Assembly (NCBI GenBank): GCA_033060915.1
Contig: CM065394.1
Span: 22,125,001-22,189,000 of the forward strand
Direction: 5' to 3'
Source of the DNA: Euryodendron excelsum
Taxonomy: Eukaryota; Streptophyta; Magnoliopsida; Ericales; Pentaphylacaceae
DNA: 64,000 nt
Shown: positions 34,590 to 45,351 of the stretch, in pieces
How positions within the stretch are numbered: the first letter of the stretch is position 1
Layout: each line of letters starts with the position of its first letter
Program-made: the position numbers and the translations under genes
The notes under the pieces: model-generated
The model's input: only the letters and a program-made list of their open reading frames with translations
Told to the model about the DNA's origin: nothing
Databases searched by the model: none

Positions 34590-36342
34590 TGTCACGCCCT
34601 AAAACCCATATTGTCTGTGACCATGCCGCACACCCACAATGTCAGACCCTATATGCGTGCAAGGCTAAGTTACAAGTTATTATGAAGACAAATCAAATAA
34701 CCCTCAAAGAATATAATATCATTGACATCAAAACAATTACGATATCTTCACCTAATTCATAATCTCTACAAAATAAAATATTAAATTCCCATAACACCTT
34801 AAATCCAAATAACAACCTGGTAACCAATTTGACCAATTAAGGTCTTACAATTTATAAATATAAACGATGCAATTCTCAAAAATAAAGCCCAAGTACGAAA
34901 CTACTATGAAACCTCTTCCAAGTCCTCGCTCGAGCCACACTACTTCACTAAATCTGAAAACAAATATGGATAAACGCGTTAGCTAGACAGCCCAGTAAGT
35001 AACTCACTACCAAAACCAGATGGATCAAGTGCAGAAAAATATTAATTATATAAGAGAATTTCCAATCGCAATTTAAACAATGAGTTCAATATGATATCCA
35101 GTAACAATGCTAGAAGTCATCCAAACAATTTAACACATATACATTTTTCACAGTTCAAAATATATAAACTCAAGTTTACTGACTATGGTCACATTAGCCT
35201 GTAATAAGGCCCAAAACCACAATTAACTCTATGGTCGAAGTCCAAAAGAAACTAGTTTATGTGCCAATCTTTAACCCCCATTGGCGTAAGGTCCAAATCA
35301 TAGTTAAACAAGAGTCCTAATATTATTAATATAAATGAATATACAATTTCTTTAATGAACAATTCACACTTGGTCCAGAATTTATATGAAAAATATAAAG
35401 AAAACAAAACCCTTTATTCAAACCATAATTTTTTGACTCATTCAAAACATAAGATTTCGAAGCAATATCTAGTAATTTATAAAACAACTAGAAGTGGTAG
35501 TAAGTCACTTACCTGTTACACAAAGTCACTCCCAACAATTAAACCCGATCAAGATCGCACCACCCTAATAATTACTCAACAATTTCTAAATAAATCATTA
35601 CGATCTAGCATGAATGATTTAATGAAATGCCAACTATACTGAATCACACTAATAATGAGCCTTAATCCATAGCCCACCCAATGTCCAAAATGCCTAATTT
35701 CTACACCAACTTCCTAGATTTCGTTATGATCCCGTACCCAACTTTCAGTACACGTAACTTTCACTCGAATTATCGATTTTCGGCATACCACACATTGTTG
35801 CAAAGTTCTCAAGACAAGTTACAATCTAGGACAAATTTCCAATCAAAACTATTGCTAGTAAGTTGGAAAACGATAATACACAGTGGTTGGTTTGACTAAT
35901 TTAGAACCCAGACTTTAAACTACAAGTTCTAATGTACACCACCAAATCAAACCATACTCGATTCATATGAACACTTACAATGAGGGGGTTCAAAACCACC
36001 AATCTTCTAATCGTAAAGTGGCTGGAGAAAACAATAAACGCACACCCTATGTTCTTTTTTCATGGTTTTATGCAAGGAACTAAAGAGAATCAGTTTAGGC
36101 CTTACCTTAATTGAAATTCCCTAATGATAATCTGCCCTCTAAATCTCATTCACCTTCGGCCAAAGCTTGGTTCTTGTTAAAGGAACTCTCTATGAGAGAA
36201 AAGTGCAAGACGGCAATGTTATTCGAGTATGGAAAATACAAATCTAGGGTTTTCAAACTTTATTATTTGCTAATAAATCCTCTTAAATATTAAAATAACA
36301 AAAGCCTCTCTTGTTAATTTATTTATTGATTTGGATATTACA
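34590..36342 (-). mobile_element. Solo LTR, Ty3/gypsy Tekay/Del-like, inside the copia element
   Basis: 1753 bp. On the minus strand it starts TGTAATATCC and ends GGGTTTTAGGGCGTGACA, the end type of Del/Tekay LTRs, with an AACCCTAG-containing leader and AAGGTAAGGC splice-like motif near 36100-36110. It is flanked by 5-bp duplication ATGGT. No internal domains remain, so it arose by LTR-LTR recombination. Orientation is inferred from end type, since both ends are TG...CA. Confidence 0.85.
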
Positions 36343-36347
36343 ATGGT

Positions 36348-36520
36348 TGATGATGAAAAAGGTACTCCTTTTGGTACTAAAATTTTTAGTAGCATGATTG
36401 GTTTTTTACTTTTCTTGACTGCAAGTATACTAGATATTATGTTTAATATGTACTAGATCTCATGCTAATCCTGAGTATTCATACATTATGACTGTCAAGA
36501 GAATTGAGCATTTGTAATTC
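36348..36520 (+). pseudogene. Copia RNase H remnant
   Basis: VDDEKGTPFGTKIFSSMIGF and LLFLTASILDIMFN match the conserved stretch linking reverse transcriptase and RNase H in copia pol (SMIGSLLYLTASRPDI type). SHANPEYSYIMTVKRIE follows in another frame. All pol domains before it are missing. Confidence 0.75.
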
Positions 36521-37418
36521 TTTAATTTGATTGATTTTGATGATATATATATGCTATGTATTTCATATTGAGCATGAGCAATCCATTATCTTGAGTACTT
36601 AGGTTGTTATATTCACTTGATACTGTATATGAATCTTTTGAAATCGATTACATGTCTATTTGCTGCATTCCATACCATTCAAAAATCATTTATGAATTTT
36701 ATGAGAAAAAGAGTCAACTCATACATTTGTTTGAATATTATTGACATGTATATACATTTTGCATAGATTTCAATTCCCATTGTTAACTAATTTTTATCAG
36801 TTATATTTCCAAACACAAAGAATGATTTTTCCCTTTTATCTACCTATTCAAATTTCCTACAACAACCAATGCTTACCCAAATTTTTTTACCCATCGTGTT
36901 TTATAAACCTCAATGGCTCTGAATCAATGGGAAAGGGATGAATGAATCCTCAAAGGCTGCAAAGAAGATAAAAGAAAAGGAGGTCATTGAAGAAGAAAAT
37001 GATTGGCTGGAAACTGATCCATATTTTGAGAAGATATCTGCAAAGGAAAAGTATGAACTTGAAATACTTATCTAGAAAAGTTATCAAAGGAAGATGGATC
37101 AAATTTGAATATATTTTTGATGTTGAAGTGTCTCTTTGGTAACATATATATATCGATCCATATGGCTAAAATTGAGAAGATCTTGCTTGCACCTTGAAAT
37201 GATCTTGACCATGATAAATTCTTGAATGGATTTGAATGAGGAAGCAAAGAAGAAGGTGATGTCAAAGGCTGCAGTCTACTATGAAGAGAATGAGAGACCA
37301 GTTGAATAAAAAGAGAAAAGCTTGGTTTTTGAAGCAAGAAAGAACAAGAACTAGATATCATTTTGAGGGGGAGAATACTCCTATCAAGAGGAACTTCTGA
37401 AGCAAGAAAAGAAACTTT
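36521..37418 (+). pseudogene. Remnant of an extra ORF downstream of copia pol
   Basis: Short AT-rich spacer to about 36900, then coding-like pieces in changing frames. From 36935 the sequence encodes Lys/Glu-rich segments with KYELEILI and RKVIKGRWIKFEYIFDVEV. The pattern resembles the additional gene found after pol in some plant copia lineages. Function unknown. Confidence 0.4.
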
Positions 37419-37423
37419 AAAAG
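37419..37423. repeat. Left target-site duplication AAAAG of solo LTR 2
   Basis: AAAAG at 37419-37423 and 42359-42363 bracket the 4935-bp LTR. Confidence 0.9.
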
Positions 37424-37604
37424 TGTAAGCACCCCATTTTTTACCACTCGGCGTTCTCTAGTCTGTCCAGACTTGCATTCAAGTCGATATGGACATATTC
37501 CAATCGAAATTAACTTTCCAAATCTAATCCTGTTTATTCATCGCTTTGTGGGCCCACCGGGCCCAAATAGAGGTAAAAGGACCAAATGGGGGCATTGTTT
37601 GGTC

Positions 37605-37800
37605 TAATTCCAAATCAGGCACGTCTTTCCGAAGACGGTAAGTCCCCTTTCCAATTCTAAATCAGGCACGTCTTTCTGAAAACGGTAAGTCCTATTTCCA
37701 ATTCCAAATTAGGCACGTCTTTCCGAAGACGGTAAGTTCCCTTTTCAATTCCAACAGGCACATTTTTCGAAGAAAATCACTTCGAAACAGTAAGTCCCTT
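37605..37800 (+). repeat. 47-bp tandem repeat with hairpin and GTAAGT in the giant LTR
   Basis: Three full units and one decayed unit of CACGTCTTTCCGAAGACGGT followed by AAGTCC. Each unit holds a CGTCTT/AAGACG inverted repeat immediately followed by GTAAGT, a consensus splice donor. The inverted LTR carries four units at 52750-52925. Confidence 0.75.
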
Positions 37801-38852
37801 TAAACCTGTCGACTAGGATGAGACCCCAAGTCCCCTAGATGGTAGAACGGTTCACCTTTAGCGCCTACTAGCCCGCCAATGCAGAAATGTCCGTTTAGGC
37901 ACGCCTTTTGAGAAAGTTAATTCTCAAGCGCTAAGTCCCTTTAATAGCTTCCTAAGATCAGGCCGTCTCGGGAATGATCGCGAACTGTCAGAGTAGCGGA
38001 AATACTCGCAAACATCACAACCGTCAGAGTAGCGGAAATACTCGTAAATAGGTCGATATAGGGAATTGCCAACAAACCCTTGTATCACGCGACTACCGTC
38101 AAAGTGGCAGAAACACTCAAAACCCAGGTCAACACCAGTGCCTGCTAGCCCACTTCGGCGAAAAATAACCAAACGGCCCCTAGGGCCATTTTTCGGCACG
38201 TTTCTCGAGAACACATTTGAATCCTCAAAATGGTAAGTTCAACCTTCCAAGATTGTCTTAAAGGCAATCCGGCATAATTAGGTGCCTTCTAGTTAGTTTT
38301 GGGCCAATTTCGAGACTTTTTCGGTTAAGATGACCATTTTACCCCTAGGCATTCGAATGCCCCAGGAACCACACTGGCCCTGGGTATCAAACCGGTAGCC
38401 TCCCGAGAATGCTTCTTATAGTGTTCTCAGCCTTTCTCTATCTTTTCGGATCATTCCAAGTCAGTTTGGCAAACCCGGTGCAAAATGACCGTTTTGCCCT
38501 TGGAGGGTCAGTCGCCTTCTCCAACTACACCAGCTCTGGGTATCAAATCGGCAAGCCTTTGGAAACATTTTGAATGATTTTTCCAAATCTCAAGTCTTTT
38601 TTCGAGACATTCTGGGTCCGTCCTAGCAGCTTTCCGGCTTGGTTGACCGTTTTGCTCCTAACGGCCCGGTCAATCCTTCCAGCACATCCTGTCCTCATTT
38701 TTCAAGTCAAATACTTCTGGGACACTATTCTAAGTGTTCCAACCCTTTTCCGGCCCTCCGGGTCATTCCTGGCCTCTTCAAATCATTCCCGGACTTTTCA
38801 GAGTCACTCCTAGTGAAGTCAGGCTAAAAATTGTATGGTAGTCACTAGTACA

Positions 38853-39010
38853 GGCGCCCAAATCTTTCAAAGATACGTTGCTTGCCGACCTTAAAACTTT
38901 CCTAACTGGCTAGCGCCACTAGCAGTGGCGCCAAGCCAAGAAATGGCCTGGTGCCACTCCTAGTGGCGCCAAGAGGAAGTTTGGCCTGGCGCTACTGCAA
39001 CAGGCGCCAA
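38853..39010 (+). promoter_or_regulatory. GGCGCC palindrome cluster upstream of the giant LTR TATA box
   Basis: Three GGCGCCAAG sites (38927, 38965, 39003) spaced 38 bp, two of them also within larger inverted pairs such as GCGCCACTAGCAGTGGCGC, plus GGCGCCC at 38853. The last site is 22 bp before TATAAATA. In reverse they read CTTGGCGCC, close to but not exactly the plant E2F consensus WTTSSCSS. Confidence 0.55.
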
Positions 39011-39024
39011 GTCTATCCTATCTC

Positions 39025-39032
39025 TATAAATA
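39025..39032 (+). promoter_or_regulatory. TATA box of the giant LTR
   Basis: TATAAATA within CTCTATAAATATAGAG, conserved in the inverted copy (minus strand CTCTATAAATACAGAG near 51485-51500). Confidence 0.7.
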
Positions 39033-39899
39033 TAGAGCCTCTTCCAGTGTGAAGGAGGTCCACAAACTCAATCTAAAAATCCTAATATTTGATATACAGA
39101 GCTCGTACACTCCTAGGTTTTCCAAACCCTAGCTTCCTTAGGTTTTCCAAACCCTAGCCACCATACACAAATCCTAGCCTCCTATGCACTCATACACACC
39201 CCTATACACTTATACACTAACCTCCAACCCTCCATTGAATACTTGGATTGCTACAACTACAAGCTTTGAAGATCAACGACAAGCCCTTGAAGACTGAAGT
39301 GAAGCGAAGACCGAAGAAAAGCAAGGCGCGCAAAACAAAGTGAAATAAACAAGACAAGGTAGGCTTTCTCTTTAAATTTCTGCACTTCTCCCTCTCTCTT
39401 CTCTGTCCTAACGCACTTGGGTTTTCTCTATTTTAATCCCCCATCTTCTTCCCCCCCCCCCTTTCTTTGCATGCTTGAAACAAGGGGATTCACAGTCCAT
39501 GTGTAGGATTAGACTATTAGAGGGTCACCGTGTCGGGGGCTTTCTTTTAGTTTAACAGGAGACCACGTGGGTTCGGCCCCCTTGATTATGTGGTGAAGCC
39601 TTAACCTTGTATGTTCACGACTCCAAATTTGCATTGTGCATATCATGATTCTTGCATTCGTCCAAAAGTCGTTTTCAAACTTGTTTTCAAAATTGTATCA
39701 AAATCTTTTTTTTCAAAACTAGTTTTCAAAATCACAATCCTAGGGTGATTCTAGCCTTTCCATGGCTAGGGTTGCTTTAGGAAAGTGCTATATTTGAAGT
39801 GACCAACATGGTCCATATTTTTAACTTCTTGTTGTTTTTAAAACCACTTTCTTAAAGTGGTTCTAGCCTTCTTATGGTTAGAATCGCTTTAGGAAAGTG

Positions 39900-41520
39900 A
39901 GACGTTTTCATACTTTCCAAAAAACTCTATTTTCAAAAGTCTCTCTTTCAATATGCTTTCCAAAAACTCTTCCTCCTAAAATTGTTTTCAAAAACTCTCT
40001 TCAAAAATCTATTTTTAGACTCCTTTCCAAAACACTTTTCTCAAAATTCCTTTTCTAAAAACACTCCCTGGGTTTCCTTCCTAGAAAACGCCTTCATCAA
40101 AATTCACTTTCCAAAAAACTCTTTCCAAAAAGCTTCTTCCAAAATCTCTTTCCAAAAGCTCTTTTTTTTTTTTTAAAAAAAAAAATTCATCTTCTAGAAA
40201 CTCCTCTATAGGATTTCTTTCAAAAAACTTGTTTCCAAAAAATACACTTTCCAAAAAACTCTTTCGTTAGAGCCTAAGTCAAGCCCTAGAGCCACGATTA
40301 GGAGACCCTAATTTTCTTTCCAAAAATATGGTTTTCAAGCTTGCCTTAAAACCTAGGTTTCTAAAATCTCTTATTTTCTACATCAAAACTATACATATTT
40401 TCAAAACCTACTTTCTACGTCAAAACTATAGATTTCCAAATCTAGGGTTTCTAAAACTTCCTTTTCCAAATCCTTGTCAAATCAAATCTTTCCCTTTAGG
40501 TCACCAAATCTAATTTCCCGTTTAAGAAATTAGATCCAATCCTCCGTTTTTGAAAACAAAATCAAACCATTTCTTTTAGAAACAAAATCCAATCCTTGCT
40601 TTAGGAAATAGGAATCTCAATCCTTCCAAATCCAAATCTTTCCTAATTCAACTCCTTCCTAATCTTCTACTTTCCTAAATCTTAAGTTTCCAAAACTTGA
40701 ACATAAAAATCTTTCCTCAATTCTAAAACTTAACTTCCACATCTTTCCTAATTCTACCCCTTTTAAAATCTTAACTTTCCAAATCTAAGTTTTCAAATCT
40801 TTCTTAAACTCAAACATTTCCTAATCTAAAGATTTTTTAAAACTCAAACTCCAAAACTTTCTAAATCTCAAATCTTTCTAAATTCAAAGTTTTCTAAATT
40901 CAAAACTTTCTTAAGTTAAATCTCTCTAAACTTTCAAACTTTCTAAATTCTAAACTTTCCTAAACTTCAAATATTTCCAAATCTAAAACTTTCTAAACTC
41001 AAAACTTTCTTACTTTCAAAACTTCTCTATTTCAAAACATTCCAAATTCAAAACATTCCTATTTCGAAAACTTTCTGAATTTGAAATTTTCTTAAGTTAA
41101 AACTTTCTTAAATCAAAATTTTCCTAAAGTGAAACCTTTCCTTTTTCAAAACTTTCCTAATTCGAAACATTTCCTAAACCCAAAACTTTCCTAAAATGAA
41201 AACTTTTCTAAAGTGGAACTTTCCAAATCGAAACTTTCCTAAATTGAAACTTTCCTAATTTGAACTTTTCCTAATTCAAATATTTCCTAATTCCAAGTTT
41301 CCTAATCTTCCAAGTCCAATATTCAAATCAATTCTTTTCTAAAATCTTTTCAAGTCAAGTCCAATCTTTCTTTTCTAAGTTTCTAAGTCTAGATTTCTTA
41401 AAACCAAGTCTTGCAAAACCAACCTTTTCAAATCTTCCAATCAAAGTCCAAATTTCTTATTCTTCCAATTCCAATTCAAATTCCAACTCCAACTCTTTTC
41501 CAAATCAACTCTTCTATTTT
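39900..41520 (+). repeat. Degenerate AAACTTTCCTAAATT quasi-repeat field
   Basis: About 1.6 kb made mostly of variants of TTTCCAAAA and AAACTTTCCTAAATT with near 14-18 bp spacing. It is pyrimidine-rich in T/C blocks with A blocks between. Present in both giant LTR copies (inverted copy 49070-50640). Translations are repetitive and contain stops, so it is treated as non-coding. Confidence 0.75.
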
Positions 41521-42363
41521 CAATTGGACTCTTGTCTGAACTACGACTGACTTGATTCCTTTAAAAGGATACGTAGCAACTCTCATGGGTGCGGTCACCA
41601 CATTTTTCAAATTTCTAATTCCACAACATTTTTTAAAATTCTATTTCTACAACTTCTTTCCAATCTTCAATCCTACAATTTTCTTCAAGTTTCCAATTCC
41701 ATGATTTATTTCTATTTTCAATCTTCAATTTCAATTTCCAAAACTTTTTTTCCAAATTCTAGTTGAAATCAAATTCTTTTCAAATCTATTTCCATATCAA
41801 GTATCTTTTTTTTTGCACTTGCATCATGTATCATGATAAATCTTAAACATTGTTTTCTAAAGTGGATAGGAATGGTCATTAGTTAGTTGAAGACTCTCAT
41901 AGGTGAATTTAGGGTAAATTGACATGTAGGTACCGAAAGGGCGGGGTAGGGTGATGGCTTAGTGCGTCTTCCCTACATGTAACCAACCTCCGAACCTAGA
42001 ATCACTGTTTTCATAGACCAAAAAGGAGTTATTTTTCTAAAAGGGCTTAAATGTTTTCCAAGGGTTGCTAAACAACCTATTTTCTTAAAAACCCTCTCTT
42101 GGGGAGATATTTTCAAAATCATTTTCCAAAACCCTAAGTGTAGTTTTCGGATTATGCTTAGTTTTTAGGTGACCTAACTCACCTTAATCAAGTTAGGTGG
42201 TGACTCCAAATTTTTTTTAAAAGCCCTTTATTTAAATCTATTTTCAATTCAAACCTAGTCGCACTAATTCTTCTAAGAGGGTGAGTTCTAACGAGAGAGT
42301 ACAGTGTTTTTCCTGCTTGTGTGAGTATTCTTTGAGTGCAAAAAATCTGGGCGCGACAAAAAG

Positions 42364-43313
42364 TTGCAAAGAAAATTCTTTCCATGGTGACAACTTCTGG
42401 AAATAAGCAAATGGGTATCCTAATGAGCATGATGAAGGAGATGAAGAACTATCAAGAGAAAAAGTTCATTCAATTAAACTTCACAATGGAATCATAAGTC
42501 TGATGGAGAACAAAAATATTGAGGCAGCTAGCAACAAGATGAAAGAAGAGATTAGAAGAACTTTTCATGTGAACTACACTCCAGTAAAGATGAACTCAAG
42601 TAGCAGTTCATATGAAGACGGAAAAATAAAAGAAAGAAAAGACTATTTTTGATAAGGAGATACCTACTGAAATTCAGCCAGCCGTTCCTACTCAAATCCC
42701 TCTAACTTTTACTCCTAAAACATCTCCAAAGCCAAGCCAATACTCTTCTGAACCAAAAGCTCTCATCTGCATGATTTTCAACGGCATTACATTGTTGCAT
42801 TTTAAATTTGCTGTTTGTATGGGTAATATATGCCTAGATGACTATCATTGATTTTGATGGCTTAATGCCTTGAATGCTTGATTGATTGTTACAATTAAAA
42901 TAGTTAAAATTTTATTTTAGCATTTTTTTGCTATTGTACCTATCATAAATTTCTCATAAATTCTTTTTGATAAGTTAACAAAAAGGAAGAGAACTATTAT
43001 ATGTCGTAGCAAGGAGATATCCTCTATTAAGGAGGACAGATAATCTATATGAAAAAAGAGAAGAAAGTTTGAAATATGAATAAATGTTTTCTATTCTAAA
43101 TTTGTATTATATTTTATTGTTCCTTTTTTATTGATTGACAAAAAGGGAGAGAGATACTCTATGGAAAAATATGAATATTATGTGTAAAGAGTATCCTTAA
43201 TTTGAAATAGTAAGGGAGGGCCTTACAAGAAGCATGTTGCTTTTAATTCTTTAATTCTTATGTTTCATTTGTATTGAGTTTAATTGCATATATTTTCAAG
43301 GTTTTGTCATCAT
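42364..43313 (+). other. Copia internal 3' region
   Basis: Continues the extra-ORF remnant (Met/Lys/Glu-rich, for example GNKQMGILMSMMKEMK), then an AT-rich non-coding stretch up to the polypurine tract. No pol domain is present. Confidence 0.5.
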
Positions 43314-43328
43314 AAAAAAGGGAGATAT
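43314..43328 (+). promoter_or_regulatory. Polypurine tract of the copia element
   Basis: AAAAAAGGGAGATAT immediately before the 3' LTR start TGTTGACTC. Confidence 0.85.
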
Positions 43329-45351
43329 TGTTGACTCAGGGTTAATCCTTATGTTGATTTTGATGATAACAAAATCATGTGGTTGTTATCTAATGATTTT
43401 AATTGAGTGTGCAGATTAGATTATAATTATTTGATAACAAGAAAATGTTTGAGTTGATTGGTTGAGTTCCCAACAACAAGATTACTTAGGTAATCTTATT
43501 CTTGAAAAGATTGAAGATGCTCAAAAAGTTCAACAAGTATTGAGAATAAGAATGCAAGCTCTAGAATTCTATCATGCTGATTTGTTTTGGAAACATAAAG
43601 ATTGATAGAAGAATTTGAAAATTGATAGAGGAACGTAATAGATTAATTCTGTTTCAAAGTGACTAAAGATCTTATGAGAATTCAAGAACTTATTCACTAT
43701 AAAGACTCTCGATCCTCATGGCCATATCAATCTACTAAAGCATTAATTGCATAAGAAAGGGGAAGTAAAAGTTTGCATGCTCTGAGGCATAAAGCACAAA
43801 AGAAAAGGGGAGTAAGTTTATGCTTATCACATTGAAAGATATTGAAGAACTTGTGTTGAGAAGCCTGTCAAGAAGGATTTGAAGGTTGATGAGTATGATA
43901 GGTTGACCATTCAACAAGTTCATCCTATAAATTGAAGATATTCAAAAGATAAAGGAGATCGGCAACAAAAGCTTATACTTTCAACAATGAACATATTCAA
44001 AAGTAATGAAGACCTATCGATAAGAAATTACAAGACTTAAAAGCTTCATTGAAGATTATGTTGAAATCTTGAATAGATTGAAGAAGTTATATTGATTAAA
44101 GAATCCTAGAAAAAATCAAGTTGATAAAGGTCAAGTAAAGATATTAAAAATGTTCAAAGAATGATAGAAGATCAGTTGAAGAAAAGAGATCTCAAGTCTT
44201 GGAAGCTCTCTCGAAGATTTTGAAGAATACTTAGATCAAGGGAAGAAGTGATGTTGATTGAAGAACTCTACAAGTAATCAAAATGAAGTGAATTCATCTT
44301 GAAGAGATTGAAAGTGTTCTTGAAGTCAATATACCTTGAATAAGTGTTTTCAAGCCTTAGAAAACTTATTTGGATGACCCTTGAAGAATTTGAAAACAAT
44401 GGAGAAGATTAGAAAAAATCTGCAAAAATCAAGTTTTCTGGGCTGATGTGTCGATACAAGGATTTGAAGTGTCGACACGTGAAGACAGTGGCCAAATCTG
44501 AAGAATGGATGGTTATGTGTCGACACATGAAAGTCAGGTGTCGACACATGGAGGCAGTGAACAAAATCTGAGGAATACAGACTTGATGTGCCGACACATG
44601 AAAGTCAGGTGTCAACACCTGAGCTCCAATGGCTATATTTTTTACCATTATAACTGTGCGATCTTATATCAAATGGTCTCCCATCTACCACCAACGGTCA
44701 TAATCAACTCAAGACTATATATAGAAGGCCCCCAACACATATATAAAAAAAGAAAAACACAAGATCAAGTGCTAAAAAGTGAGATTTAATCTTCTACATC
44801 TTATACTCTGTTATTATTCATTTGGGGGGGCTCTTGAGTGAGCTGCAAATTTACTTATCTACTCTTTGAGAGTGTTATTCATTGTACAACCTTCATCTAT
44901 TGTTGGGTGTGTTTGTAAACTTTTAAGTTTGAGTGAAATTTGGACAAAATCACTTGTAAGTTTGAGTGAAGTTTAGACAAAATCACTCAGGGATTTTGAG
45001 AACTTGGGAAAAATTCTTGTAAGAGTGAGCTGAGCACTTGCACCAAAACCAGCAGCTGTGTAAGGAAATTTTATATAGTGGAATACCTTCGAGAGGATCG
45101 AGGAAGAGAGGACGTAGGCAACGGTTAGCCGAACCTGTATAAAATTCTTGTGCCTTCATTCTTCATTTCTTGCTTTGTTTTTCTTCCTTGCTCATAACAC
45201 TTGCTTGCTTTGCACCCTATTATTTGCTTTCTTGATTTTTAGTTTGATTACCCACTACTACATTACTTGATAAGTTTTTAATTGGATTGTTTGCTATTAA
45301 TTTTGTAAAACCCAATTTACCCCCGTCTTGGGTTTCCTACTTGGGCCAACA
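43329..45351 (+). mobile_element. 3' LTR of the nested copia element
   Basis: 2023 bp, aligned end to end with 31479-33452. Differences are mostly transitions, plus a 27-bp local duplication near 43610, an extra palindromic-motif unit near 44545-44600, and lack of the AC microsatellite. TATA box TATATATAG at 44716-44724. Confidence 0.95.
44446..44622 (+). promoter_or_regulatory. Expanded palindromic TGTCGACA array in the 3' LTR
   Basis: Six GTGTCGACAC-type sites, two of them decayed, versus four in the 5' LTR. The added unit (about 67 bp) duplicates the CATGTGTCGACACATGAAAG segment and its spacer. Confidence 0.6.

Larger units (their letters stand above)
37424..42358 (+). mobile_element. Giant (4.9-kb) solo LTR of Ogre/TatIII type
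   Basis: TGTAAGCACCCC...GGGCGCGACA flanked by AAAAG. A related inverted copy lies at 48930-53118. TATA box TATAAATA at 39025 is followed by a leader with AAACCCTAG repeats and a GACAAG|GTAGGC donor-like site (39351-39362). The last 250 bases include GTTAGGTGGTGACTCC, typical of the U5 end in Tat elements. Lineage call: inference from the size and from TatIII gag-pol found at 59.6-64 kb. Confidence 0.8.
31479..45351 (+). mobile_element. Nested Ty1/copia element with 2-kb LTRs, internally deleted
   Basis: 5' LTR 31479-33452, primer-binding site, broken gag, RNase H scrap, downstream extra ORF, polypurine tract, 3' LTR 43329-45351, and 5-bp duplication CTAAG. Protease, integrase and most of reverse transcriptase are gone. 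Two solo LTRs (34590-36342 and 37424-42358) inserted later. Copia order plus an extra ORF between RNase H and the 3' LTR suggests the SIRE/Maximus branch (inference). Over the first about 255 aligned bases the LTRs differ at about 20 positions, mostly transitions, so the insertion is old. Confidence 0.92.

Noticed and set aside
36348..37418. A possible host gene between the two solo LTRs
   Set aside because: The first part matches copia RNase H, and flanking LTR duplications show it is interior sequence of the copia element.
39982..40513. Phe/Lys/Ser-rich frames in the giant LTR (two of 60-64 codons)
   Set aside because: They follow the TTTCCAAAA repeat rhythm, are not kept in the inverted LTR copy in a comparable way, and have no start context or domain.
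45016..45351. Separate gene upstream of the Transposase_28 segment
   Set aside because: This is the end of the copia 3' LTR. The ORF's own start lies before the element at 31392.
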